64,000 bases of DNA from contig JAPJBO010000092.1 of the NCBI GenBank assembly GCA_030068145.1, forward strand, positions 124,001 through 188,000, in the 5' to 3' direction. Numbering within the stretch: position 1 is the stretch's first letter; each line of letters begins with the position of its first letter. The notes below the pieces were generated by a model, which worked only from the letters and a program-made list of their open reading frames with translations, made no database searches and was not told where the DNA came from. Source of the stretch: Diplonema papillatum (taxonomy: Eukaryota > Euglenozoa > Diplonemea > Diplonemida > Diplonemidae). Shown in pieces: positions 9,793 through 21,022 of this stretch. The position numbers were made by a program, and so were the translations under genes.

Positions 9793-11442
9793 GGGTAGGC
9801 GGGTTTTTTTTTTTTTTTTTTGGACCATGTCCGTCGGCCCACAGAAATTTACGCGCGCGCGCGCAAAAAAAAAAACTTTCAGAAAAAAAAAAACTTTTGC
9901 CACAAGACTTTCTGCTACTGGATGTCACACCATATGTGCCGGCTATACTACTGGCCGGTCCGCTGTTGGCACTTTTGTGCCCGTTCTTGGTGGAATTCCT
10001 GGACAATGAGCTCAAAGATGAGTGTGATGATGAACTTGATGTGTCCGAGGGGTTGCGGTGGCAGTCTAGAGTTCAATAGTCCTGAACGTCGCGCGGGGTG
10101 CGTTTCGACAAAACTTTCCATAGTCGAATGCGAAGGAGAAAAAACACTCGGGTTTGAACTCGAGATCGCGGTTCGCTGGGTACGCCGCGAACGATAAAGC
10201 AGTGACCCAGAGGACTGTCGATTGTGCGGGTGTCCGTCAATCTTGTATCTCCTGACATGCCCCATTGCGATGTCACGGTCCTACCGAGCCACCGTACTGA
10301 CGGCTGGTCGGTGGCATTTCCATCGGCGAATAAGCGCCAGCTACCCGCAGATAGTATGGTGAACTTCAACTTCTGCTTTCCTCCACCTTGTGCAAGGATG
10401 GTTGCTCTCGCGGCTTCTGCGGCGGTCTGCTGTTGAAACCCCAAAAGTCGGACGTCGACCCCGTCGTTTCGGGTGTGGCTTTGTCGATGTTACTCGAGTT
10501 CACAAAGATGAACTGTTTGGTGTAAACGGAGTTTGTCGGTACTCTGCCGACCCTCCTGTCAGCAAGCTGTAGCCAGTGGCCACCTTCTCATGCGTAGCAA
10601 ACGGCCGGACTCACAAGATGTACCTCACCCACATCGAAAGAGACCAGTGATGTCTCGACATCCGCACGGAGGGCAGGTGCTTCTAGCACACGGCAATTGG
10701 TTAGACGCCGTGTGCAACGAAGGCAGTTATGCTCAGGGGTGTGCGGTCTAGACTGTCAGGTGACGAGTGCCATTTTCTTCGCAAATATACACCGCACCAC
10801 AAGGCATTGCCGCCGGTCGAGTGCACTATGTCGCAAGCACCGTGAACGCATCGCTTGCCCGCGTCCTTTTAATGCCTCCTCAGTCGAGTCTCAGATACGT
10901 CCCTACTAGTAACTGCTTCAGGCGTCGGAAGGCATAGACGCGTGCACTGCCCCGGACTGGTTCTGTGTGATAATCGCACCACAGCGGCAAACCCTCCCGA
11001 CATGCCTTGCCGGTAAAACCGCGCACACTTTCGAGGCTGAGGCTGTGCTTGTATCCCGCATGCTTCGACTGCGTCCAGCAGGAGCTGGCTAAAGCTACGC
11101 GATTCTTGCTGTTTAGATTGACACCAACGTCAAAGTAGCACGATATTGCTTGCCCAGCGCAACCCAGCACCGGGCATAGTCGGCTTCAAAGTCCATACAC
11201 ATTGAGGTAAACAACGTCTACGCGATTCGCATCGCCGTGAAGTATCGGTGTGATGAACAGGGTTTCGACTTTTCCCGAGCCGGACACGCTCGTGACTACG
11301 CCTGCAGTCGCTCTCACGACCGGTTCCAATGCACAGATCCCAAAAGTTTTTTTTTTGGCAAAAGTTTTTTTTTTCTGGGGGTTTCCAAAAATTTACGCGC
11401 GCGCGGACATGGGCCAAAAAAAAAAAAAAAAACCGCCTACCC
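9793..11442. mobile_element. Inverted-repeat element with arms of about 110 bp
   Basis: The left arm (9793-about 9905) runs GGGTAGGCGGG, poly(T), a CATGTCCG block, AAATTTACGCGCGCGC, poly(A) and AAACTTTTGCC. The right arm (about 11335-11442) is the same in reverse complement, ending CCGCCTACCC. TCA flanks both sides (9790-9792 and 11443-11445), a possible 3-bp target duplication. The interior of about 1.4 kb has one unrecognised minus frame (10073-10444, containing KLKFTILSAG and WLGRTVTSQWGM) and no transposase signature. It is probably a non-autonomous DNA element, possibly carrying captured host DNA. Confidence 0.7.
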
Positions 11443-11443
11443 T

Positions 11444-12877
11444 CACAACTTTTCACAACTTTTCGTCGTCTTGTTGCGCTAGTGGGGAGTCATTTGCAAG
11501 CAAATGAGTACCACACTATGCCAGCTTTTCGCTACGTGACTCCAGAAGGGTCACTTTTTCCGCGCTTTCGGCGCGGCGCAACTCTAGTCGGTTGCAACTG
11601 TTCTTGGAAACTACTGACGATTTCATAATCCGAAAAGGAATCGGAATCTTCGCTTTCTCGTTTGCGCCGGTAGGCACGCCGCGATGCGGAGGACGCGAGT
11701 TGCCGGGAAGAGCCGGCGGGAGGGCGCGATCGTTGTGTGACCCGTGGAGGGTCGGAACCAGAATCAGTAAAAGGGCCCGAGTCAGGGCCTGCCATCGAAG
11801 AGGGCCGGGCGGGGCCGGGTGGGCGCGGTGTGTTCGGGCCGGCGAGGCCAGTGCCGTCGTCGCCGAGATCGGCGCGTCGTCGTCGTCGTGCGCGCAGCGC
11901 GGCTGCGGGAGAGGCCGTGGGGGTGCATGGCGCGGGTCGCTTCCTGCCTGCTGGCGGGGGGGCGCGCTTCGGGGGCGACTTCGTCGTCCGCCTCCTCCGG
12001 CCACGGCTGGTAGGTGTTCCAGGTGGGGACGGCGCGCGCCGCTTCCGGCCTGTGAGGCCGTCGCTCTCGCCTAGGCTGCGACCGCCACCGCCGCCGCCGC
12101 CGCGATCCCCGCCGCGACCGCTGCCGCGACCGCCGCCGCGTGCGCGGCCGCGACCAGTGCCGCGGCCGCCGCCACCGTCTCCGTCACTGTCGTCTCCGCC
12201 GCCTCGGCCGCCGCGGCCGCGGCCACGGCCGCGGCCGCCATGACCACCGCCACCCCCGTTGCCACTGCTGCCGTCGCGGCCAGCACCACCCCTGTGATGC
12301 CCCCGTCCGCAGCACGCGTCGGCGTTCGGGCAGGTCCCACATCGCGTCAGCCGATGCGCCCGGCAGCACTGAATGCGCAGACCGTCGTCAGGGCGGTGGT
12401 GCACCTGGCAGCACTGGTCAACTACAAGGCTGTAGTTTCTTCGCATGCCAGTGCACACCGCGCACTTCTGCTTCGCGCAGGCATCGCAGACCGACTGCGT
12501 GCGGAGCAGAGGGTCCGCCTGCGCAGCCGGTACAAGCACGGGAAGGCGCGGGCGTTGCGGCAGAGGGGTGAGCACGTCCCAGCGCAGCGAACGCTGTGCC
12601 CGCCGCGCCGCGTCGTACTGCGGGAACACGTCCCCGCCCCAGTTCTTCCCGTCCCCGGCAGCTGCCCGCGGAAAGCTCGTCCCCAGCACCCCGTGCGTCT
12701 CCTCGCCCCCGGCGAAGCGTGGGCGAGGTGTCAATCCCCCCCACAGCATCGGCGCCCCCAGGGTCCTCATCGAGCCCACCCGGACCTTCCGCTCGGCAGG
12801 CAACGGCGACGGCAGCACAATGTCGACAGCATCGTCCAGAGGGTCTTCCCCCTCTGGTTGGCGGCGAGCCTTCGTAT
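11444..12877 (-). mobile_element. LINE-1w copy, 5'-truncated
   Basis: The 3' UTR and the last 450 codons of ORF2 (cysteine cluster, RGG run, basic tail) are present and open from 12887 to 11532. The 3' end carries two copies of CACAACTTTT. The homology to the full-length LINE stops abruptly at the sequence GCGAGCCTTCGTAT. Compared with the full copy it has an extra segment in the RGG/proline region. Confidence 0.9.
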
Positions 12878-13147
12878 CACAGCACAACTTTTCACAACTT
12901 TTCGTCGTCTTGTTGCGTTAGTGGGGAGTCATTTGCAAGCAAATGAGTACCACACTATGCCAGCTTCTCGCTACGTGACTCCAGAAGGGTCACTTTTTCC
13001 GCGCTTTCGGCGCGGCGCAACTCTAGTCGGTTGCAACTGTTCTTGGAAATTACTGACGATTTCCGAAAAGGAATCGGAATCTTCGCTTTCTCGTTTGCGC
13101 CGATAGGCACGCTGCGATGCGGAGGCCGGGAAGAGCCGGCGGGAGGG

Positions 13148-14193
13148 GAAACGTTTCCCGTTTCCGTTTCCATACTTTCAAGGAAACGGCGTTTCCGTAT
13201 TTGGGAAACGGCTGCTGCAGATTGCAGTGTGTAAGGTGACCACACCTCGGATGGGCGGGGGGAAAAAAAATTAGGGGTATTTCTCAACGAGCCAGCAAAA
13301 CAAATTTTTCTGTGCAAACGGTGCTGTCTCCGAAATAGTCCCGAACTGCGCGGTCAACATCCTGGTGGCAACCAAGCACTCAAAGAATTGGGCCTGGTGA
13401 CCTCCCCGTTTCTTTTCTCGACGAGGCCGTATGCACGACATCATTTTCGGTTTTGGCTGCAAGTTGACACACCCTGTGCGGGATGTGAGCAGCCTCAGAA
13501 GCTGGAGTTAAAGCTGGAGTTAAAAAAGCGGGTGTCACACCCGCTCTTTGGATGTGACTCGGGCACCCTCTTCAACTCCAACTTCTGGGGCTGGACTTCA
13601 CCGTGTAGTAACCCCTGGTGGTGTTGCGTGGTTTCCCCGGGGTAGCCTGCAAAACCAAGGAGCCGTTTCCGTTTCCGTTTCCATGTTTTGGAAAAAACGG
13701 ATGGAAACGCGTTTACTTGCCAACATAGCCCTGCCTTTGTGCACTTAGGAAAATTAGGCAGCGCCGTCGTCCGATCCGGCCTCGAAGCCTCGCGGCGTAC
13801 GGGTCCCGCGGCCTCTTCGCCCCGCGACCCGTTGTCCCTTCCACCCAGCCGTGACTTTCTGTCGGGCTCTTGGCCATGCTAGCGCGGTAAGTCGGCAATC
13901 ACCTCGGTTCTCTCTACTTGACCCGTCAGAGTACCTCAGAAAAAGAAGACCCTACTGCTCTTCTGGAAGAACCCGCCGCCCGGGTCCCACTTTTATTTCT
14001 ATCTTGTACCCGGAGACTTGTACCGGTATCCACAACCTCGAGCACCCCTAGAACTGGTAACCCCGACTCAGGGGATCGTCCACCTTTCGAGTTCCACAGT
14101 TGCAAACTTCCTGTCCGCGTAGCCAGATCAGCCTCCTCGCGTCTGATTCGACTCAGACTCTTCACTTTGACTTTAGTAGTGGCATGTCGTGGA
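13148..14193. other. Insertion splitting the LINE copy
   Basis: The 1.05-kb piece is absent from the other LINE copies. It begins with clustered GGAAACG/GTTTCC motifs (13148-13210), has a second cluster at 13661-13720, and contains a MITE at 13490-13593. The left and right ends show no clear target duplication, and a few LINE bases (GCGCGATCG in the intact copy) are missing at the junction. No coding signature is seen. Confidence 0.6.
13490..13593. mobile_element. MITE, family with CAGCCTCAGAAGCTGGAG ends
   Basis: The 104-bp element has inverted ends (CAGCCTCAGAAGCTGGAG and its diverged complement). A second copy lies in opposite orientation at 29154-29252, sharing the inner block AAAAAAGCGGGTG. 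Confidence 0.65.
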
Positions 14194-14566
14194 TTGTGTG
14201 ACCCGTGGAGGGTCGGAACCAGAATCAGTAAAAGGGCCCGAGTCAGGGCCTGCCGTCGAAGAGGGCCGGGCGGGGCCGGGTGGGCGCGGTGTGTTCGCCG
14301 GCGAGGCCAGTGCCGTCGTCGCCGAGATCGGCGCGTCGTCGTCGTCGTGCGCGCAGCGCGGCTGCGGGAGAGGCCGTGGGGGTGCATGGCGCGGGTCGCT
14401 TCCTGCCTGCTGGCGGGGGGGCGCGCTTCGGGGACTTCGTCGTCCGCCTCCTCCGGCCACGGCTGGTAGGTGTTCCAGGTGGGAACAGCGCGCGCCGCTT
14501 CCGGCCTGTGAGGCCGTCACTCTCGCCTAGGCTGCGACCGCCACCGCCGCCGCCGCGATCCCCGCC

Positions 14567-14668
14567 GCGACCGCTGCCGCGACCGCTGCCGCGACCGCTG
14601 CCGCGACCGCTGCCGCGACCGCTGCCGCGACCGCTGCCGCGACCGCTGCCGCGACCGCTGCCGCGACC
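14567..14668 (-). repeat. 12-bp tandem expansion in LINE RGG region
   Basis: CGACCGCTGCCG is repeated about eight times and would code Gly-Ser-Gly-Arg repeats on the minus strand. The full-length LINE has only one or two such units here. Confidence 0.85.
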
Positions 14669-15433
14669 GCCGCCGCTTGCGCGGCCGCGGCCAGTGCCGC
14701 GGCCGCCGCCACCGTCTCCGCCACTGTCGTCTCCTCCGCCCCGGCCGCCGCGGCCACGGCCACGGCCGCGGCAGCGGCCGCCACGACCACCGCCACCCCC
14801 GTCGCCACTGCTGCTGTCGCGGCCAGCACCACCCCTGTGATGCCCCCGTCCGCAGCACGCGTCAGCGTTCGGGCAGGTCCCGCATCCGGCAGCACTGAAT
14901 GCGCAGGCCGTCGTCCGGTTGGTGGTGCACCTGGCACTACAAGGCTGTAGTTTCTCCGCATGCCCGAGCACAATGCGCACTTCTGCTTCGCGCACGCGTG
15001 ACAGACGGACTGTGAGCGGAGCAGGGGGTCTGCCTGCGACTCCGGGACGAGCACCGGGAGGCGTGGTCGTTGCGGCATTGGTGTGGGCTCGGCCCAGCGC
15101 GCCGAACGCTGCGCTCGCCTCGTCGCGTCATAGAGCGGGAACACGTCCCCGCCCCAGTTCTTCCCGTCCCCGAGCGCCGCACGCGGGAAGTTCTTCTCCA
15201 AGACTTCGAACGTCTCCTCCCCCCCAGCGAAATGTGGCCGCGGTGTCAGACCACCCCACAGCATCGGCGCCCCCAGCGTCCTCATCGAGCCCACCCGGTC
15301 CTTCCGCTCGGCCGGAAGCGGCGACGGCAGCTGCAGTTCCCGACACAGGCGGCACAGCGTCGCTAGCATCGTCCAAAGGGTTTTTCCCCTTCGGTTGGCG
15401 GCGAGGTTCGGGGGGCCCAGGATGTCGTGCCCA

Positions 15434-15850
15434 ACTTTTCACAACTTTGCAGACGTTTGCAGAGCTCTGCAGAACAATGTGTCAATCCTAATTATGAAAA
15501 GTGTGATTTTTTGTGCTAAAAAATAGGTGGATCACCCCACTAGAGGTATGGTAATAGCTCTATTGAGCCAACCCCACTTTTTAGGGGGTCCGCGGGCGAA
15601 GCCCGGGGGCACTTTTTTATAGTGTCGTTTCGTAAAGGGTCTCCTTAGGAAGTTTTCCTCCCTGGAACTGACACCGTGATGGCAGAGTGAACGGCGCACG
15701 CCTTCAGGGCTTGAAGACCCCGGTTCGAACCCGGCCGAGGACACTTTTCCGGTCGAAAATGATTTTTCGGGGTTTGTTGGTTTTCAGTGTGCCCGAAACT
15801 TGCGTTTTTTGCAGAGTTTCTAAATATCTCGCGGTTTTGGGCCACCTTGG
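15434..15850 (+). ncRNA. tRNA-like (probable SINE head) segment
   Basis: At about 15676-15743 there is an A-box-like TGGCAGAGTGAACGG followed by a B box GGTTCGAACCC, with a T-arm that pairs four of five bases. The acceptor strands do not pair, so this is not a working tRNA gene; a tRNA-derived SINE or tRNA pseudogene fits better. Upstream lies a GC hairpin (GGGTCCGCGGGCGAAGCCC), and downstream is TTTTGGGCCACCTTGGG, which also occurs at 40705. Confidence 0.5.
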
Positions 15851-15867
15851 GTAGTTTGAGTCAGCTT

Positions 15868-16450
15868 ACCAGAACGTAGCATCGCCCATTTGCCTCACCA
15901 GAACTTTGCTACGCCCGAACTTTGCTTTGCTTCGCCTGAACTTTGTTTTCGCCAGAACTTTGCTTCACCAGAACTTAGCATCGCGAACTATGCTTTGCTT
16001 CGCCCGAACTTAGCTTCACCAGAATCAGTCTCACCAGACCTTAGCTTCACCCGAACTATGCATTGCTTCGACCGAACTTAGCATCGCCCATTTGCCTTAC
16101 CAGAACTTAGCATCGCCCGAACTTTGCTTTGCTTCGCCGGAACTTTGCTTCATCAGAACTTAGCATCGCCCGAATGATGCTTTGCTTCCCCCGAACTTTG
16201 CTTTAGCATCGCCCGAACTTTGCTTCACCAGAACTTAGCATCGCCCAAACTTTGCTTTGCTTCGAACGAACTTTGCTTTCAAGAATTAGCCTCACCAGAA
16301 CTTAGCTTCACCCGAACTATGCGTTGCTTCGCCCGAACTTAGCATCGCCCGAACTTTGCTTAGCTTCGCCAGAACTTCGCTTCGCCAGAACTTTAGCTTC
16401 GCGCGAACTTAGCTTCGCCCGAACTTTACTGTTTCCCGAACTTTATCTGC
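15868..16450. repeat. Irregular minisatellite of CAGAACTTAGC / CGAACTTTGC units
   Basis: About 580 bp are built from short variants of ACCAGAACTTAGCATCGCC and CGAACTTTGCTTTGCTTCGC in shifting order. Reading frames across it only reflect the repeat. Confidence 0.85.
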
Positions 16451-16654
16451 TGCCTCTAGTCTCGCTGGGCGCCGGTCTTTACCGGCGCAAATGTACTTTT
16501 TTTGCGCATTTGAGGTGCGCAAAAGACCCCCTGTAGTATCCTATGTCGGGGTGGCCCCGAGCCCCAGACCATATACAAATCACTGGTTGCAAGAGGGTCC
16601 CGGCTGCCGAGAGTTAGGGATATGTGCGCCGCACAAATAAGCGCGAGCCAAAAA

Positions 16655-17055
16655 TAATAATAAGCATTTATTCGGCAAGATAATTTCCGTTTATTTTGTC
16701 GAGGTGTCGGTTTTATTCCCGAGGGAGGCCCGAGGGGGGGTTTGCAACCCCGAGCCACGAGCGGAGCGAGTGGCGAGGGAGTCAAACCCCCCCGAGGGCC
16801 TCCCGAGGCGACCAAAACCGACACCGAGGCAAAATGGCGAAATTTTTTGCCGAATAATAAGCATTTATTCGGCAAGATAATTTCCGTTTATTTTGCCGAG
16901 GTGTCGGTTTTAGTCCCGAGGGAGGCCCGAGGGGGGGTTTGCAACCCCGAGCCACGAGCGGAGCGAGTGGCGAGGGGTTGCAAACCCCCCCGAGGGCCTC
17001 CCGAGGGACTAAAACCGACACCGAGGCAAAATTGGCGGAAATTATTGCCGAATAA
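16655..17055. repeat. Two tandem near-perfect palindromes (foldback element)
   Basis: Each unit of about 190 bp reads GGCAAGATAATTTCCGTTTA, GAGGTGTCGGTTTTA, CCCGAGGGAGGCCCGAGG, then a GAGCCACGAGCGGAGCGAG loop zone, and returns as the reverse complement to an AATTATTGCCGAATAA-type end. The two units differ by a few bases. The edge sequence TTATTGGGAAAACTAAATTC at 17058 recurs at 17869, so this is one member of a local family. Confidence 0.85.
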
Positions 17056-17509
17056 ATGATTTTATTGGGAAAACTAAATTCCCGAGGATGGAAAGAAAAC
17101 CATACTGCTTTGCAGTTATGTTGGTGTCTAGCAGAACGTTGCGTAGCAAATGTGCACGGCAGAACGTTGTGTAAGACGTTGAGCATATTGCTTTGCAGTT
17201 ACGTTGGTGTTTAGCAGAACGTTGCGTAGCAGAACGTTGTGTGTCTGAGACATTGCGTAGCAGAACGTTGTGTAGGAGTGGAGTTGTTGTAAGTGACGGG
17301 TCACAGATCAATGTGCCTGGTTGTTCTGCTGCAACTGGGGGAGTCCCGGCAGGTTGACGTTGTAGTTCACAACATACGATGCTGCTTGCATGGGCGCTTG
17401 CATGAAGGACTGCACAGGTGCTGTCGTGCTGGGTAGGACTGCTGGATAAGCGCTGCGGACAAGTGCTGCGGTTTTCTTTCTGCGAGGTCTTGATATGGAT
17501 CAGAAAGGA

Positions 17510-18333
17510 TGAATTAGACTCAAAACGAGCTCAAAACACGCGATTTCACTCACCACAGGGAGAAAAAAAAATTTGCGAGGGGTCTCCCCTACAGATTTCT
17601 GCCTACGACCTTATTCTGCGCCTCCAGCTATTTTCAGTCGGAAAAATAAACGAATTTATTTCCCTAGGGACAATAAATTTCATTTATTTGTTTCGACTGA
17701 AAATAGCTGGCGGCGCAAAATAAATTCCGAGATCGGAAAAAATAAATTCGTTTATTTGTCCGGCCTGTGCAAACACAACGGAATCCTGTCAAAAAATAAA
17801 CGAAATTTATCGTCACGCTCCTCAAGCCATTTCCACCAGAGGGAATTTATTTTTCCCAATAAATGATTTCATTGGGAAAACTAAATTCCCGAGGGTGGAA
17901 ACAAAACATCGTTGCTTGGACGGCGTGAAATTTTGATAAGTCGCGGGGAGTTGATGTGGTGTTAGTTTGCAACGCGAGTGCTCGGCCGCTTGCACATGCA
18001 CAGCAGGCGATCAGCAGATGAACTCAGACAGCTGGAATCCAGTGTGCTCAGGCAGACCCACAGATGTTCTTGCAACGAGACTCAAGCACACTGAATTGGT
18101 ACAAGTTTTCTACGCACTTGGACCTGGAATTCAGCATGGGTGAGTTCGCTGGCGGTGAACTTCATCTGACACTTACTGGGCTGGAGCGTTCACGGGAGGG
18201 GTTTTCTTCACAGGCCTTTGAGCACCGAGGATGAGACACCAATGAATTCGGCTCAAAACGAGCTCAAAACACGCGATTTCACTCACCACAGGGAGAAAAA
18301 AAAATTTGCGAGGGGTCTCCCCTACAGATTTCT
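17510..18333. repeat. Pair of direct repeats of about 85 bp flanking a palindrome-rich segment
   Basis: The block running from CTCAAAACGAGCTCAAAACA through GAGGGGTCTCCCCTACAG is almost identical at 17519-17600 and 18252-18333. Between the copies lies a 98-bp hairpin (17617-17714, arms CAGCTATTTTCAGTCG and complement) and the repeat TTATTGGGAAAACTAAATTC. No coding content is seen. They may be termini of two related foldback elements. Confidence 0.75.
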
Positions 18334-18429
18334 CTGTATAACCCCCACGCAAAAATAAACGTTTATTTTTTTCGCGATACAAAATACAATTTCGTTTACT
18401 GCCTGTCACCTGACTTTTCTGCATCCTTG

Positions 18430-18560
18430 AGAGCTACTTTTCTTACACGCATAGCTACTTTTCTTGCACGCATAACTACTTTTCGTGCACGCATAACTAC
18501 TTTTCTTGCACGCATAACTACTTTTCTTGCACGCATAACTACTTTTCTTGCACGCATAGC
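18430..18560. repeat. 21-bp tandem repeat
   Basis: About six copies of a unit containing CTACTTTTCTTGCACGCATA. It adjoins TTTACTGCCTGTCACCTGAC (18402-18421), whose inverted form occurs at about 18946-18980. Confidence 0.85.
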
Positions 18561-18999
18561 AGTTTTGGTTTCCAGGTGCTTTTGTGGGCAATACAGGTGC
18601 ATTCGTGGGCAATCCGGTGTCTTCGTGGGCAATTCAGGTGCATTCCTGTGGAAGTCACAGTGCCAAAGAACAGCAAGGGACAAGGTTGACGCGCATGATC
18701 TGACACTACTGAGCGAACGGAAGAATGATTCGAATGGCAGGACCAGCTCATTCGTTGCAGGATGCGGAGCAGGAGTCGGAGACCGCCAGTGCCATGGAAA
18801 CTTGGGATGCTGACGTGCAGCGTACACTGTGTGAGCCGACTGTGCTGTTGTACACGACAGGAACTTGGCCAGTAGCTGGTGTGTGGCACGCCATCTTTCT
18901 TGGCCTTCGGCGTCTCCCACACCCTGTGCGTAGCTCTCTCGGACGCAGAAAAGTCAGGTGATGCGGCAGTAAAGCAATCTTCTTACCTCGAGACGTCGG

Positions 19000-19078
19000 T
19001 TTCTTGCACTCGGTTTTCCAGATTGCCACTCGAGCCCTGCGGGCTCTCGTGGCAATCTGGAAAACCTCGTGCAAGAAA
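19000..19078. repeat. Long hairpin, copy 1
   Basis: TTTCTTGCAC, GTTTTCCAGATTGCCAC and GAGCCC return in inverted form as GGGCTC, GTGGCAATCTGGAAAAC and GTGCAAGAAA. A second copy lies at 46762-46830, with flanks (CAGTAAAG, TACCTCGAG) that are also shared. Confidence 0.85.
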
Positions 19079-19135
19079 ACGACTTTTCTCTCGGTGAATA
19101 AATAGCTATTTCCCAATAATAATAAAAAGTCAGCC

Positions 19136-19322
19136 CTTACACCACTGTGTTGTTTTCTCACTCAGTACTTTGACCTGTTATGTTTGTGTGATTTGTCGTG
19201 TAGAGGTAGACCCGCGTCCGTTCAACACGTGGTTCGTTAGTTAGTGTTAGGATCCCTTCTGTTCTTTGTCGGGCAGCATCGTCGAGCATTTCCTTTAAAG
19301 CTGGCGCTTATGTAAAAAAAAA
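19136..19322 (+). repeat. Dispersed repeat ending in GCGCTTATGTAAAA, copy 1
   Basis: About 185 bp (GTTGTTTTCTCACTCA, TTTGTGTGATTTGTC, CGTTCAACACGTGGTTCG, TCGGGCAGCATCGTCGAGCA) match 51692-51890 in the same orientation. Both end in an A run, which suggests a SINE or a LINE 3' end. Confidence 0.75.
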
Positions 19323-20165
19323 ACAGCCAGGTAGGGCAGGTAGCCTGGCCTACCTGAACCTTATCGCAAAATGAATTGCGGTCGCCCTGGCATGACACCA
19401 CTGGGAGGGAGTCGAAAACCTCCGGCCTCGTCTCTGACGAAATAGCACGATTTTCCCCTCCTGCCGCGAACGAAGTGACGAAAAGTGAGTAATGAAGCAT
19501 AGAGCGGAAAGGTGAAAGGGGAACGAAGCAGAAAACAAGAAAAAGTAAAGAAAACGAGATGAAACGGAGAAACGGAGAACGGAGGCAAGTGGTGTTTCGA
19601 GGGTGCTGTTCTTTTGACCCAGAAGGAAGGAAGAAAGTGTCGCCGCGACACTGGCGTGCTGCTCGAGCACGCACAGCACAATCTTGAGTTTGTTGAGGTG
19701 GCCGCTTTCCTGCGCGGGTGCAGCAGGCGTATTGGCTTCAGCAGTGACACTGAGCGTAATACAGGGTAGTACATTCCAGCATTTCAAATAAAGCGCTTGT
19801 GCTGAACACACCTCGCACGTTCGCGACGGCTAAGTGCGTGTCAGGGGACAAGGGCTTACCTTTTGCGTGTTGTCCGTCTGGAAAAAAAAAAAAAAAAAAA
19901 TGCCGCGGGGCTTGTACGTACAAATTGTGTAAATGGTCGAGGCTTGCCACGGCATCCATGATACATGTCGCTAATATGACGGATGAATGAAGCGACGTGA
20001 AATGCACACGCCCCCTTGCAAGAAGAAAAGCTAGGTCGTGTGTGGTCATGGTCGGCAGTCGCCACCTGGGTCACAGTTTTGAGTCCTGTTCCGAGACTCG
20101 CTCGCACGGGGAAGTGGCGCGAATCAGTTGTTGCAAAGCATTCTGCAATGCTGACGATATGGGTG

Positions 20166-20307
<142 letters not shown>

Positions 20308-20739
20308 GGACCCGTTTTAACGTGGTGCCTCCCAGAAAGTAAGACCACGCTTGTCTTGCAAACTCCAGCAGTCGGGCAGGGCTAGCTTGAGGAAGGGTAT
20401 TCCTGGTCGAATCCCACTACGTTTTCGGAAAACTGGTTGGCCTTAAATAGTGTAGATCCCTTTGTTGGCCGGAGGAATACGCAGTACAGTAACAATGCAA
20501 CAATGCGGTATGTGCTACTGAAGCGCTTCGCTCCCACTGCTGCTGGATTGTGAAAAGAAAACAACGCACGCACGATTGACATGAGACTCGTGATATCTTT
20601 TCCCGAGTGGGGGGTGGGAAAAGAAAAGGAATAAAAATACATTGAAAGGCCTGATTTCCCGGCCGGGGAGAAGCCCGTAGTGTAGTGTGTAGGCAGTGTG
20701 TTCTGGTAGAGGAGTTAAACCTCTTTCGAATGCAGCAAG

Positions 20740-20832
20740 CGGCCATCGACACCGCAGTTCATTCGATAGCGACATCGAAGTGTGGTACACATTTGCATGC
20801 AACTGACTCCCCACTAACGCAACAAAGCATTG
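20740..20832 (+). mobile_element. Diverged LINE-1w tail, plus orientation
   Basis: CATTTGCATGCAACTGACTC and CCCACTAACGCAACAAAG match the LINE 3' UTR palindrome in reverse complement. The remaining UTR is not clearly alignable, so this is an old copy or a related family. Confidence 0.6.
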
Positions 20833-21022
20833 ACTCGCTCTGTCTAAGGACAAATAGCACTAAGGGTAGAAAGTTTTTTTTTTTAGAGTTAAAGTTCGCT
20901 TGAAATTCCGGGGTTTTAGGGTCTCCGTGTGACCGTTCATGAATGGGTTCTCTTAGAGCAAGAAAGGGCTATGTGGATACGGGTTGTATTTAGTTAGTGC
21001 ACGCTTTCGTTATGGGTTATGG

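Larger units (their letters stand above)
12883..15430 (-). mobile_element. LINE-1w copy, 5'-truncated and interrupted
   Basis: The 3' end (CACAACTTTT twice) begins 5 bp after the previous copy stops, so the two lie head to tail. Homology runs 12883-13147, is broken by an insertion, and resumes at 14194 with the ORF2 tail up to about 15430. It stops within about 40 bp of the place where the previous copy stops. Sequence identity to the full copy is lower, so this one is older. Confidence 0.85.

Noticed and set aside
15676-15743. Working tRNA gene
   Set aside because: A and B boxes are present, but the acceptor strands do not pair and the anticodon arm is poor.
17510-18333. LTR-like direct repeats around an internal region
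   Set aside because: The repeats are only about 85 bp, and no primer-binding site, polypurine tract or gag/pol piece lies between them.
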